This document shows, piece after piece, positions 1 through 10,290 of a stretch of DNA of 64,000 nucleotides. The translations under genes and the position numbers were made by a program. The notes beneath the pieces were generated by a model, which saw only the letters and a program-made list of their open reading frames with translations, did not search any database and had not been told where the DNA came from. Positions within the stretch are counted from its first letter, which is position 1. Each line of letters opens with the position of its first letter. The DNA is from Russula earlei (Eukaryota > Basidiomycota > Agaricomycetes > Russulales > Russulaceae): NCBI GenBank assembly GCA_025769875.1, contig JAGFNK010000088.1:79113-143112 (forward strand), given 5' to 3'.

Positions 1-1
1 T

Positions 2-658
2 CTTGGCGTCATTATCGGCAAAGGAATGATCAAAATGGACCCAATCAAAGTCAAGGGAATTCGTGATTGGAAAGTCCCTACCAATCTACATAAGCTATGC
101 TCTTTCCTTGGATTTGGGAACTACTATCGCAACTTCATTCCAAAATATTAGGATATCATTCAACCCCTAGTCTGGCTCACTAAGAAGAACAAGCCTTGGG
201 TCTGGGATAGTTACAGAGAATCTTCGTTCAATATTCTCAAGAATATCCTCACCCATTACCCTGTTCTTCGCAACCCAGACTTCAACAAACCTTTCATTGT
301 GGATGCTAACACCACTTCTTTCGCTCTGGGAGCCACTATATCTCAGCAATTTGAAGATGGTATCCATCCTCTGGTATATGTTTCAAGATCTCTACTACCA
401 GCAGAAAGGAACTATGATATCCATGACAGAGAACTACTCACTATAGTATCTGTCCTTAAAGAATACTGACACTGGCTACTTGGGGCACGTCATAAAGTAA
501 CTATTCGCACAGATCATGCCAATCTGGCCTACTTCCACAAACCCCAGGACCTTTCACCACATCAAGCAAGGTGGATGGCCCTTCTCCAGGAATACAACTT
601 CAAATTGATGACTATCCCTGGAAAATCCAACACTGTTGCTGATATTCTATCACGATGA
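2..658 (+). pseudogene. Ty3/gypsy RT end and RNase H remnant (element A)
   Basis: Third quarter of a retrotransposon pol gene, entering from the window edge. The frame opens in the RT thumb/connection (LGVIIGKGM, FLGFGNYYRNFI) and continues through RNase H, seen as FIVDANTTSFALG, YDIHDRELLTIV, RTDHANLAYF and the closing VADILSR. In the family, RT copies the element RNA and RNase H degrades that RNA inside cytoplasmic virus-like particles. Three in-frame stops break this copy: TAG at 149-151, TGA at 467-469 and TGA at 656-658, so it is dead. The catalytic RT core lies outside the window. Integrase follows directly, as expected for Ty3/gypsy order (RT-RH-INT). Family assignment is firm; the lineage call (chromovirus) rests on the downstream chromodomain. 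Confidence 0.9.
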
Positions 659-1468
659 CCTAATCACAAAGGAGAAAACATCCATAACAAAGCTATCACA
701 CTCCTACCCAATCATGTCTTCAATGAGCACTTGCAAATGGCAAACGTCCCTGAAGCTCATGCTCCTACTCTTAACCATACCTTTGGCAATAACCAGGAAG
801 CTTTTGCATGCAAAGCTTACTCACACAAGTCACTCCCCTTACATACTTACCTACCTGATGACCCTGTTTTATGATGGGAAGTCTTGAAGGAAGTCCATGA
901 CTCCCCAGTGGAAGGACACCCTGGCATCACTAACACCTGGGATCTTATAAGAAGGAAATATGAAGGACCTAGACTCTGTCTCTTTGTGGAAGAATACATC
1001 AAGGGATGTGCTAAGTGTCAAGAATATAAAGCCATTACCACCCTGAAACATGCGCCACTACAACCATTTGATACAAACATGTCAGCTGGCCCCTTCCAAT
1101 ATGTTTCAATGGACCTTATCACGGATCTTCCAAAGTCTGGATCATATGATTCCATTCTTACGATTGTCGATCAAGGCTGTTCAAAGGCTGCAAAGTTTAT
1201 CCCCTGCAATAAAACCATAGATGGTCTGGGCATTGCCATCAAGTACCTGGCTAATCTATTTTCATAGTTTGGAATTCCCAAGAGGATCATCTCTGACAGG
1301 GACCCCCATTTCAAAGGAAACTTTGCCAGGGCCATCTATAAAGCCACAGGGATCAAACAAAATTTGAGCACCGCCTTTCACCCACACACGGATGGACAAA
1401 CTGAACCAATGAACCTCTGGATAGAGACTTATCTAAGGGAATTCATAAATGGACAGCAAAATGATTGG
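659..1468 (+). pseudogene. Integrase HHCC and catalytic core remnant (element A)
   Basis: Integrase joins element cDNA to the genome. The H2C2 zinc domain is visible from about 884 (VHDSPVEGHPG, then CAKC), followed by the RNase H-like core with SMDLITDLP (first Asp), ISDRDPHF (second Asp) and HTDGQTE (Glu), the D,D,E triad in normal order. An in-frame TAG at 1265-1267 sits just before FGIPKRI and stops the protein. Residues 659-883 form the usual poorly conserved RNase H-integrase linker. The coding match ends abruptly near 1468 in NGQQNDW and resumes near 2293, so the gene was split by an insertion. Confidence 0.85.
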
Positions 1469-2292
1469 TGTCAAGACACGTACTGCTGATCACTAAGGAC
1501 TCAGGAGCAGGTGGGCAAGGGTCGGAACAGATGGTATGTGGCGAAGGCGGTGTTGAACAAGAGGATGAGCCAAACGACGAGGAGGTACCAGATGGGGACT
1601 GGTAGGTGCCGCAGGAGACAAAGGCGAAGGCTGGAGGCCAGTGTAGCGAGGGGGCTTTAAACAAGGCGGTCGTAGAAGAGTACCTTGGAGGCGAGGGGAA
1701 TCTTTAGACTGAGCAGTCGCGGGGGAGTACCCAGGAAGATGAGAGTATCACAAATGGACAGTCTGATGACTGCCATGCTTCATTGGGGTTTATATACAGT
1801 GTACAAGGTCGATTACAAAGAACTGGGACTATTCTAGACTCTTTGGTACCATCCAATAGGACTGCAGAGGCATAAACTTGCTTGTGTCAAGTTTCAGGCT
1901 TACTAAGCGCATTACTGATCATTGTGGAGCGATGACATCATTATGATGTCACTGTGGAGCACTTAGTGAGCCTATGAGGTCACTGTGGAGTCGCTCAGTC
2001 AGCCATGATGTCATTGGAGTCTTGATGATGTCAGATGATTTATGCAACAGTTTCTAAGAGTTTGTGCCACTGTTTCGGGTCCATGGTGGCTGGGTGGCCA
2101 TGTGGCTGCCATGCGATGATTACCCGATTAGGAAATGGGTGCCTGGTTGTGTTATAGTGTCTTTGCAATAGCGATATCTTGTACCACAGGAGGGATAGCC
2201 CAGTAAATGGAAGGGAGTCGGCAATGCAAAGTGAGAGAGGTCTCTCTTGAGTGAAATAGGACAATCCATGGCCAGGACTTGGCCTTGGTTCA
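1469..2292 (-). mobile_element. LTR-like insertion splitting element A integrase
   Basis: About 820 bp with no similarity to integrase separates two integrase halves that would otherwise be contiguous. Read on the minus strand, 2033-1469 begins TGACATCATC, ends CTTGACA and contains a TATA-like stretch (GTATATAAAC near 1795), so it resembles an LTR of about 565 bp. The adjoining 2040-2297 carries an 85-codon minus-strand ORF ending MDPKQWHKLLETVA that I do not recognise; it may be the 3' end of the inserted element. No clear target duplication or polypurine tract was found, so the boundaries and class are tentative. It could also be a truncated element left by deletion. Confidence 0.45.
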
Positions 2293-2748
2293 TACACACT
2301 ACTTCCTATTTCTGAGTTTGCTCACAATACTTGGTGACATGAAGGCACCAGGCACACACCACACGAACTTCTCCTTAGTTTCAATCCAACTGCCAACTGG
2401 ACAACAATGGACATATCTGTTCCTGAGGCTGAAACATGTCTCAAAATCATGGAACAGGTACAATCCAGGGCACAGGAGGAACTTCTGAAACGTATCAAAC
2501 CATCAGAAGAACCAAGGAAGCTCAAAGAAGGAAAACTCGTGTGGCTGGATGGACATAATCTGGTGGTTAAGGCACCATCAAAGAAGCTTGCCCCCCAGCA
2601 TTATGGACCATTTGAGGTGATACAACAAATCACACCAGTGGCATACCACATCAAATTGCCCCCATCAATGAAAATCCACAATGTGTTTCATGTGGATCTT
2701 CTCATGCCATTCACTGAAACAGGGGCATACGGCAAAACTTTCACCTGA
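2293..2748 (+). pseudogene. Integrase C-terminal part (element A, continued)
   Basis: Integrase resumes as LPISEFAHNTW, an in-frame TGA at 2335-2337, then RHTPHELLLSF and the C-terminal segment from 2407 (MDISVPEAET). It includes the GKLVWLDGHNL and YGPFEVIQQI SH3-like strands and the MKIHNVFHVDLLMPF motif typical of the end of chromovirus integrases. This domain binds DNA and precedes the chromodomain. It is the same gene as 659-1468, separated by the insertion at 1469-2292. The frame closes with TGA at 2746-2748, exactly where the chromodomain should begin. Confidence 0.85.
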
Positions 2749-2898
2749 CCACCACCTGACATTGTACATGGAGAAGAAGGATACCCAGTTTCGGAGCGCT
2801 CATGGGTCAATTCTGCTGACCTTCACACTCTGGCTCTACTCAAAGAATACTTGAACTCAAAGACAAATTCCCTTGTGGGTGGACAAGCTCATGTATAA
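2749..2898 (+). pseudogene. Chromodomain remnant (element A)
   Basis: In frame after the TGA at 2746-2748 the sequence reads PPPDIVHGEEGYPV, then SERSWVNSADLHTLALLKEYL. These are the start and end of an integrase-linked chromodomain; the central aromatic-cage strand (the R-x-R-W-K-G-Y part present in elements B and C) is missing, so there was an internal deletion. In chromoviruses this module tethers integration to particular chromatin. The remnant ends at a TAA near 2898 and overlaps the start of the next ORF in another frame. Confidence 0.65.
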
Positions 2899-4189
2899 AA
2901 ACCCTCCTCCAGAACTTGAGATGGCAGAGCATCTTCTACAACTTGCTTGCCATCTCATCCACTCTACCTACCAAACTCCTTCTTCACCTTCCCCTACCTT
3001 CAAACTCTACCTCTTCTCACTACTGCCAATGTCTCAATCCCAAATTTATATTCCATCCTCACCCGTCCCAACCTACTCATCCCCTGCCTACTTTCCTTCA
3101 TCCTCAGTCCCCACTTGTGCCTCCCCCATTCTCACCTACCCTTCCCCCACTCTTTCCTATGCCGACGATGTCACCATCGCCTCCCCCACTCCCCAACTGG
3201 CAAGAAGGTCCTTACCCTTCAAGAACCCTCCTTCCTACAAGTGTGATGAGGATGACAACAACACTGCCGCCCAAGTCTGTCTCTCCTCTCTTTCACCATC
3301 CGTCTCCCTCTCCTCAACCCTTCTTGGATCCGAGTGCAATGCCCTGGGACTTGACCTTTTCCCAGCACACACTCCATCCCCATTCTCCCTTGCCAAACAA
3401 TTTGAGGCCGCCAAATTCTTTGACACCCCTCGCCTTCCACAACCCAGCCCTGACTGGATCCCCTCCTCTGACTACCCCCTCATTGACTTTGTAGTCCCTG
3501 AGTACCCTGGAGGAGCCATGTACAGGGCAAACTGGTTTCTTGTCAAACTGGACGCTCAACCAGAACCTCTCATCCATGCTACCCTTGGCAAGGGAGCCCC
3601 CATCTTCTCTCAAGTATTCACACCGATCCCCACTGCCTGGCCCATCTCAGTCCACATCGAGGAGCAGTGGGACATGCTCCTCGCTGACCAGCCTTACACG
3701 AACTTCGTTGATAGGGCCATCGAGGATGACAATGACCCCTCCCTTATAGCAGGAGTCAAGTCATACAGGTACAGGACAACGGAAATCCTCAAAAGGAGAC
3801 AAACCATACGCCTCCTCTTTCGCCCAAATACTCGAACATCAAGGCCACCTCAAGGAAGTGAGACAAACCCTTGCCACCGCCAATACTCTCAATCGGGTTA
3901 CCCTCAACCTCAGGTGGCAGGACAGATCAGACGAAGAAGAAGATGGTAGTTGCTTACAGGAACTTATGCGACTCGATTCAGTCTTCCTCTGCTGACTCCT
4001 TCCAACTCCCTGGCTCACCCTTCTCATCCAACACTCCCAGGACTCCCACCAATCTCCTCCCGTCACTCCAGAAAATCCTGCTTTCATTGTGGTGAACTGG
4101 GGCACATTCGACCAAACTGTCCCAACAGAGGAGATTATCAAACAAAAGGGTACAATCTGCGAAGTTGGACCAGCCTTGGAGGAAAGTAG
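2873..4189 (+). pseudogene. Accessory ORF3 downstream of pol, with terminal zinc knuckle (element A)
   Basis: A 358-codon open frame (2873-3949) follows the chromodomain, then an in-frame TAG and a further open stretch to 4189. The first about 190 codons are Pro/Ser-rich and low in complexity. A denser domain follows (about 3490-3830) with HATLGKGAPIF, ADQPYTNFV and DNDPSLIAGV. Around 3815 a neighbouring frame gives a coiled-coil-like stretch (LEHQGHLKEVRQTL), which suggests a frameshift. At 4079-4120 there is a canonical CCHC knuckle (CFHCGELGHIRPNC, C-x2-C-x4-H-x4-C), a single-strand nucleic-acid-binding motif. The same arrangement follows pol in element C and, up to the zinc knuckle, in element B. 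Function is unknown; the start is uncertain, and MAEHLLQ further in is an alternative. Confidence 0.6.
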
Positions 4190-4230
4190 GTTCGGCCTTA
4201 TCATCATCATTCTCACTTCTAAGGGCCTTG

Positions 4231-4242
4231 ATGGGGGGGTGA
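4231..4242 (+). other. Polypurine tract of element A
   Basis: ATGGGGGGGTGA lies immediately 5' of the LTR start. This is the expected plus-strand primer for reverse transcription and fixes the LTR boundary at 4243. Confidence 0.7.
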
Positions 4243-4956
4243 TGTTACACCATTTTCCTTTTACATTTACTTCTTACCTTTTGCTATGGACTGCTTGCTT
4301 TCGTACAGTCCCTTTACTTACTGGTCTCGTGATCTCTTATGTCTTGTGATCCCTTCTGTGTTATCATATGATCCATACATGTCCAGGTAACACTGGATTG
4401 CTGTTACTTTCCCTTTGTTTGGTTCTCTTTCCATTTATATTCACTTCTTAGTTTCGACTGTGCAATGCTGCGCACCTACTGTGCAGCACAGTTACTTGGT
4501 TCTGACTCATTCATGGCCTCATTCCTATGACTCCTACTTATTATGACTCCTACTATTCTAGTAGCACAGTCAAAGCGCAGCTATTGCTGTGCTTCTCCTG
4601 TATATATAAGCTCAGTACTTTGTGACCAAAGCCCTAAGCTTGGTCTCTTGTAGAATCCAACCTACTCCTGTCCAACATATTCACCTGCAACCCACTTGCC
4701 TCCTAATCCTCAAACCACATCCACCTCTCCATTTCACCAACTCTTTACACACACACAATATCCACCATCTACTCTTTGCCTCTCCCTTTCTCCCCTAAGA
4801 GTCTCTCTTCACTCCCCTGAGAAGAGCTCTCCTCCTTTAAGGCCTACCATCCTTACTCTCTCTGCATTGTTCAAGGTCTCTGATGGACTTGAATGCATAT
4901 AGCTAGTGGAACCAGCCCTAGTCTATCTCATTACAACTTACCCTAGCTTCTCAACA
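4243..4956 (+). repeat. LTR of gypsy element A (714 bp)
   Basis: Starts TGTTACACC directly after a polypurine tract and ends CTCAACA, giving TG...CA termini. A TATA box and a pyrimidine-rich leader lie in the 3' half, as in an active LTR promoter. It is the 3' LTR of element A; because gag/protease remnants follow at 5.1 kb it may also be the 5' LTR of a second, partly deleted copy. No target duplication can be tested since the 5' end of A is outside the window. Confidence 0.7.
4603..4650 (+). promoter_or_regulatory. LTR-A TATA box and predicted transcript start
   Basis: TATATAAG at 4603-4610 is followed 36 nt downstream by CTTGGTCTCTTG (4639-4650). That segment can pair at 11 of 12 positions (one G-U) with CAACAGACCGAG at 4952-4963, across the LTR 3' edge. 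This mirrors the stronger self-priming pairing seen in elements B and C. Confidence 0.45.
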
Positions 4957-5129
4957 GACCGAGTCGTACTAGGAAGGGTCTATTGGCCATAACCTGTTTA
5001 GCATAAAACACTTCGACCGCTGCAGGGATCCTTACTCTCTAGACATGGGAACTGGCCCATTTCTTGAACACATCTCTACAATTGACTTGTCTTTACACTT
5101 GCAAACTGACACGGCTAGTTACCATGACA

Positions 5130-5787
5130 AAATGCTTTAAATGCAAAAGGTTGGGCACATGAGCCGGCAATGCCCCCAGAGGAAGAAGAAAGATGATCCT
5201 AAGCAAAAGGGGAAGGATTTCAAAGGTCGAACCACTGAAGCAGAAGAAGACAAACCTGCGAAGAGCTCTAAAGAAGAGGAACAACCCCCTGCCTATGATA
5301 TCAATAGTATCATGGTGGCTATTAAAGGGATGAAGACAGAAGAAAAGAATGCCTTTCTGGACAAAGTAATGGCTGATGAGGATTTTTAATAAGCCTGAGG
5401 TTGATGGCCAGACTTAGGGCAGCAGTGACTTGCACCATGTACATTAGGAGAATTGCAACTATGAATGTCCCTTTCTCATTTCACATGGCACAAGAGTGGC
5501 CACAGAGAAGGCTCTACTATACAGTGGAGTGACAGAAAACTTCCTGGATGAAGAAACTTGGAAAAGACTAGGAATAGGGAGACAAGCTCTTCGAGAACCA
5601 ATGATGGTCTGGAATGTTGATGGGACTGAAAACAAGAAAGGGGAACTAAAACATTTCTGTTGGCTTAGGGTCCACTTATAACAAGAGGAACAAGTTACAG
5701 AAGTTTTATATCTCACGTCCCTGGGAGGAGACCAGGTCATACTAGGGTATCTCTTTCTCTGGGAATTTGAACCAACTATGGATTAGG
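5130..5787 (+). pseudogene. Gag zinc knuckle and retroviral-type protease remnant
   Basis: A broken CCHC knuckle opens the segment (KCFKCK near 5130, then after a 1-nt frameshift GHMSRQCP from 5154), followed by a Lys/Glu-rich linker to 5389. From about 5490 an aspartic protease is recognisable: the active-site region reads YSGVTENFLDEETW, where the family has D-S/T-G, so the catalytic Asp has become Tyr; later VWNVDGTEN and LGGDQVILGYLFL are the flap and hydrophobic end. A stop interrupts the frame near 5680. N-terminal gag is absent. This may be a second copy of the element A family starting at LTR 4243-4956; order (gag-PR-RT) and spacing fit, but identity is inferred. Confidence 0.65.
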
Positions 5788-6185
5788 AAGAAGGGAGAAC
5801 TTAAGGAAGGATCTTTGTGCCTAGAAAGTGCATGGCTCAAGTACCTTGATCTCTATATCAAATCCTTGCAACTAAAAGCAGTCAAGAAATGCAGAAAGCC
5901 CAAAGGGGATCAAGCCCTATACATACAGAAGACTAGCTTAGCTCAGGAATGGGCTAGGGACCAGAATTTGAAGGCTCAAAAATTAACAAAGCAAGATTTA
6001 CCAGAAGAATATCACTGACATGTGAAAGTCTTTTCTAAAGAGGCTTCTACATGTTTCCCTCCCAGTAGAGAAGAAGATATAAAGATAAACCTATTTCCTG
6101 ACATGCCTAGATCCTTGGATTGCAAGATCTATCCTCTGTCTCAAGAAGAAAAAGAATACTTAAGGAAATATCTTGAGGAAGAACT
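5788..6185 (+). pseudogene. Reverse transcriptase N-terminus truncated by element B
   Basis: The frame KQDLPEEYH, VFSKEASTCFPP, then FPDMPRSLDCKIYPLS and EEKEYLRKYLEEEL matches the start of Ty3/gypsy RT (the P-E-Y-H...F-S-K...L-P block before the fingers). Coding similarity stops at 6185 exactly where the LTR of element B starts, so B inserted here. One TGA at 6016-6018 breaks the frame between LPEEYH and VKVFSKE. The remaining RT is not found on the other side of B, consistent with later rearrangement. Confidence 0.75.
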
Positions 6186-6784
6186 TGTTGTGATTTACCC
6201 CCCTTGTTGGTTCATCTCTAACCTCTTCCATTATTGTTCTCTCTTGTCACCCCTGTTTCCTTGGTTACCAGTTTCATCCCTTGATGTTGATGGTCCCTTA
6301 TTGTTTCTTGTTTATTGTGTTTCATCTATTGTTCGAGTTCCTTTTGCTATTGGCCCATCTTTATCTATTGTTCCACATATAGTACTGTACAGCCTTGCTA
6401 CATACAGTATTTAAGCGCCTGTAAAAGCTGGGGAATGCCCCAAGCTTAGCTTTGTTCCATTCCCTGTCGCATCCCTTGTCCTGTGTCCTCTCTAAATCAC
6501 AACCTGCTTGTGCTGGCTTACACTCTGCTTGACTTGAGCTCATCACAAGGAACCTTTGTGTTCCTCTTCCTCCTCTGCTTCTCTCTCATCGTCCTCCTCT
6601 TCTGTGAAACCAGAAGATCAACTCTGTCTGCAGACTGAGTCATTATCTGACTGAGCCTTGAGACGCTAAACCTCTGAACCAGTCTCCCTAAGCCTGGCCC
6701 CCACTGAACCCTTGAACCAAGTCACAGGGACTTGGCCCCCACTGAACTCTGAGCTAACGCTCTTACGGCCGCGACGCCGTAATA
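6186..6784 (+). repeat. 5' LTR of gypsy element B (599 bp)
   Basis: Begins TGTTGTGATTTACC and ends GCCGTAATA. It is closely similar over its whole length to the two LTRs of element C (38551-39111 and 45706-46304), which define its ends through their target duplication. It interrupts an older RT gene. The 3' LTR at the far end of B is of another family. Confidence 0.9.
6408..6452 (+). promoter_or_regulatory. LTR-B TATA box and predicted 5' end of transcript
   Basis: TATTTAAG at 6408-6415 is followed 34 nt later by AAGCTTAGCTT (6442-6452), the place where an RNA polymerase II transcript should begin. These 11 nt are the exact reverse complement of 6786-6796 just outside the LTR. The arrangement is identical in both LTRs of element C. 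Confidence 0.65.
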
Positions 6785-6785
6785 C

Positions 6786-6796
6786 AAGCTAAGCTT
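6786..6796 (+). other. Primer-binding site of element B, self-priming type
   Basis: AAGCTAAGCTT starts one nucleotide after the LTR end. It does not look like the usual TGG-starting tRNA complement, but is perfectly complementary to the predicted first 11 nt of the element's own mRNA (6442-6452), as in Tf1-type self-primed elements. Confidence 0.6.
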
Positions 6797-8320
6797 GCTT
6801 ACTCCATTCTGGAGATCAACCTTGAACTACCACAGAACCATTGGATCCGTGTCCAACCCAGACCCTCCCCAGACCTCCCTGAACACATTGTAGGAACTGC
6901 CACTTGGGACAGCTTTCACACCTTTCTCTGCTACATCATCACTGAAAATAACAAAGAACTACCCGTTGAATTCATCAACAATCATTGGTTTGAACTACAA
7001 CTTAGACGAGGACAACTCTACACCCACCAGAACTTAGAACTCATCAGAAACAGCCTTGGATTAGGCTACTGGAGGGAAGACTGACCCTCTCTACAAACCC
7101 CCATCAGAAACAGAAGCCTCCTCCACAGAAGGCAACCCCTCAGAACCAGAAAGCACTGCTGAAACTCAAACACCCTTCGAATCCCCTGCACTAGAACCAG
7201 AGGACCTCATTGAAAACCAGGAACCCATTGAAACCATAGAACTTGAAACACAGAACCCCTCTGAACCTATTATGGCAGCACAACCCCAAGTCGATGTACA
7301 ACCACCCCAGGTCACCGCTCAAGCCCCTCAGATGGCCGCCCAGGCCCCCCCAGTCGTCGTCCCACCCCAAGCAGCTGCCCCAGCACCACACGGCACTAAC
7401 GGGTCCCTCAGTGGTAAAGAACCTATGGCTTTCACAGGTGAAAGAAACAAAACAAAACGTTTTATCATGGAATTCAACTTGTACTGGGGCCTCAATGATG
7501 ACAAGGCAGTAATGATTTCCCCTTTTAAACGAACAATGCTGGCCCTCTCCTACATTCAAGGGGAAAAAGTCGAAGAATGGGTTAACTCACAAGCAACTGC
7601 ACTTAGGGAAAAAGTAAACAGAACCCAAAACCCCAGTTGACAGGATGAACGAAGCATTATGGAATGACTTTGTCACAGACTTCACATTCAAATTCACCAA
7701 CACTGCGGAGAAAGAAGATGCCCAAGCAGCTCTTGCCAAACACACAATGAAGGAGTCCCTAGACGATTACATCTCCACCTTCGAACAGCTTCTAAACAAA
7801 ACAGGATGGCCAGAAACGGACTGTTATTGCCATTGTAAAGTTTCAAAACATGCCTGAAAATCGGACTCTACCACACGATCTTAAACAAGGATGTCTGGCC
7901 CACCACTCTTCAAGAATGGAAGGAGGAGGCCAGAAGACAACATCGACATTTCATCACCATCAGAGAGAAGCTTAAAGGGAAGACTACACACTCCCCCTCG
8001 GAACACAAATCACACCACCCTGACCGAATGCAAGTGGACGCTGCTAAGTCCAACTTTAAGAAACTTACGGAAGAAGAAAGAAAACAATTGGCAAAAGAAG
8101 GGCGTTGCTTCCTGCTGCCGAGAGAAAGGCCACCTCAGCTGGGAGTGCCCCAAAAACACTACACCCACCACTTCCAAGGCACGCACTACCGAAACCAACT
8201 CTAGAACCACCCAAAGAAGAAGAAGCCTCCACCATGGTCGCCTGCATGAAACGTTACCGGCGGAGGATAGAGCCAAACTTTGGGATCTCATCCTTAAGAG
8301 GATTTTCTCTAGGCCAAGGT
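6797..8320 (+). pseudogene. Gag of element B
   Basis: Structural protein of the retrotransposon particle. A Met-less but open, conserved stretch (EINLELPQNHWIRVQPRPS) runs from the primer-binding site to an acidic linker; the first Met in frame is at 7272 (MAAQPQVDVQPPQ), after a frameshift near 7081. The capsid-like core follows (AFTGERNKTKRFI, FNLYWGLNDDKAV, EEWVNSQATALREK), then DDYISTFEQLLNKTGWPE. A C-terminal zinc knuckle at about 8100-8150 is recognisable (GHLSWECP) but damaged by a 1-nt insertion. Further 1-nt indels at about 7634 and 8300 break the frame. Gag ends with TAG in a context identical in element C. Confidence 0.8.
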
Positions 8321-10290
8321 ACAACAGTTCGGTACTAAGGCCCAAATAGATACCATTGTCCAACATAAAGAAAACTCAATGAAAGTTCCCTTTATGATCA
8401 CAACGAATGGAAAGACTGGCCAAGCGCTCCTAGACAGTGGAGCAACAGAAAATTTCATCAGCCAAGGAATTGTGGGAAAGTTGCAAATCCCACTCTGAAC
8501 CCTTAGAACCCCCAGACCCATTATCAATGTGGATGGCACTAACAACCAAGGAGGGGCGCTAACCCATTATGCCCACATGGCCATACGTCATGGACCTACC
8601 ACCCGACTTCTCACCTTCTATGTCACCAACCTGGGAGAAGATAGAATGATCCTCGGGTACCCCTTCTTGAAGGCAATAAACCCCCTCATAAATTGGAGTA
8701 CCGGTCGCCTTAGAAACCACTTAGGGGTCCTTCTCACCTCTGTGTCCATAACAGACCCACCAAAGATCCGAATTGCACAAATAAGGTCGACCACCATTCC
8801 CCCTGAATATTCATGGCATCAGAGAGTCTTCTTAGAAGAAGCGGCCAAACGACTCCCACCCAGTCAAGGAGAACTCGACTTCAGAATCACATTGAAACCG
8901 GACGCCCCCAAGTTCCTTGATTGCCGAACTTACCCTCTACCTCAGAACGAGAAACAAGAACTATCAAGACAAATACAAGAAGACCTAGCCAAGGGTTTCA
9001 TCAAAGATGGGGTTTCAGACTTCGTATCCCCTGTCTTCTTTGTCCAGAAAAAAGACAGGCACCTGCCCCACGAATGGTAGTAGACTACCGAAAGCTCAAT
9101 AATGCCACGGTCCCTGACTACCATGCCTTACCAAACATGGAAGAACAATTGCACCGATTAAGGGGCAAGACCACCTTTAGCAAGTTCGATGTCAGAGCTG
9201 GCTACAACAACATCCTAATTCACCCAGAAGATTGACATAAAGGCGCCTTCAAAACCCAATTCAGCACTTTTGTCCCCATGGTGATGGGCTTTGGCTTTAC
9301 CAATGCCCCGGCAGCCTTCCAACGGGCAATGAACCACACCCTCCGACCCTGGCTCCTAAAGTACCCAGAAAACACCTGCAACTATCTAGATGACATAGCA
9401 ATAGCCACAGGGTCAGGAGAAGAACACCTTCACCAACAAATCACACACGAATTCCTTGACCTCCTCGAAAGAGACTCTTACTTTTTGAAGGCATCCAAAT
9501 GCGCCTTTGAACAAAAGGAAATTGACTTCCTCAGCTTCCGAATCAACCAAGGAACCCTCAAAATTGACCCAGTCAAAATAGACGGCCTCAAAAACTGGCC
9601 AAGACCCCCCAATAACCTGAAACAAGTACAACAAATCATGGGCACTCTCAATTACCAACGACCATTTATCCGAGACTTCGCTAAAATAGCTCGCCCCATT
9701 TTTTCCACAATCAAGAAAGGAACCCCCTTCCTCTGGACCCCAGAAGCAACCACAGCCCTAGAAACCTTGATATCGGCAATCTGTGACAACCCCGAACTCT
9801 ACACTGCTAACCCTGACCTTCTATACAAATTAGAAACCAACGCCTCACAATTCACCACCGGAGCAATCCTATTTCAGAAAGACCCAAGAGGAAAAAGAAA
9901 AATGATTGGCAATATGTCACACGCATTCAATGAAGCAGAAAGGAGCTACCCAGTTTGGGATAGGGAATTCCTAGCCTTAATCCTTGCACTTCAACACTGG
10001 TGGTATCTATTGGTCGGAACAAAACACCCCATCAAGATTTTTACCGACCATGCCAACCTTGCCCACTATCAACTCCCTCATAAAATTAATCGAAGAATTG
10101 CAGGTTATATTTCCAAATTGGCAGATTACCATTTTGAAATTCACCACAAGCCTGGGACCTCTAATCGCGCAGACGCTCTTTCACGACGACCCAGACCACA
10201 ACGATGGGTCAGGAGATAACCAGAATATCACGGCACTCCCCGATAAACTATTCATTGCGCACTCCACACAGAAGATCTGTATGAACAAAT
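8321..10290 (+). pseudogene. Protease, RT and RNase H of element B
   Basis: After the gag TAG, pol continues in the same frame (KVQQFGTKAQIDTIV). Protease has an intact DSGATENF active site at about 8433, and GEDRMILGYPFLKAI near its end. RT follows: LDCRTYPLPQ, KLNNATVPDYHALP, FSKFDVRAGYNNI, VMGFGFTNAPAAF and the polymerase motif YLDD at 9383-9394. RNase H shows YPVWDREFLALI and FTDHANLAHY, closing with ADALSR. Broken by TGA at 8496-8498 and 9233-9235 (both CGA in element C) and by indels near 9055 and 10195. This is the better preserved catalytic copy of the B/C family, although not functional as it stands. Confidence 0.9.

Noticed and set aside
2916..3494. Alternative Pro/Ser/Leu-rich frames over ORF3 of A
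   Set aside because: Same low-complexity DNA as the ORF3 start in another frame; only the 2873 frame leads to the conserved blocks and, after the TAG at 3947-3949, to the zinc knuckle.
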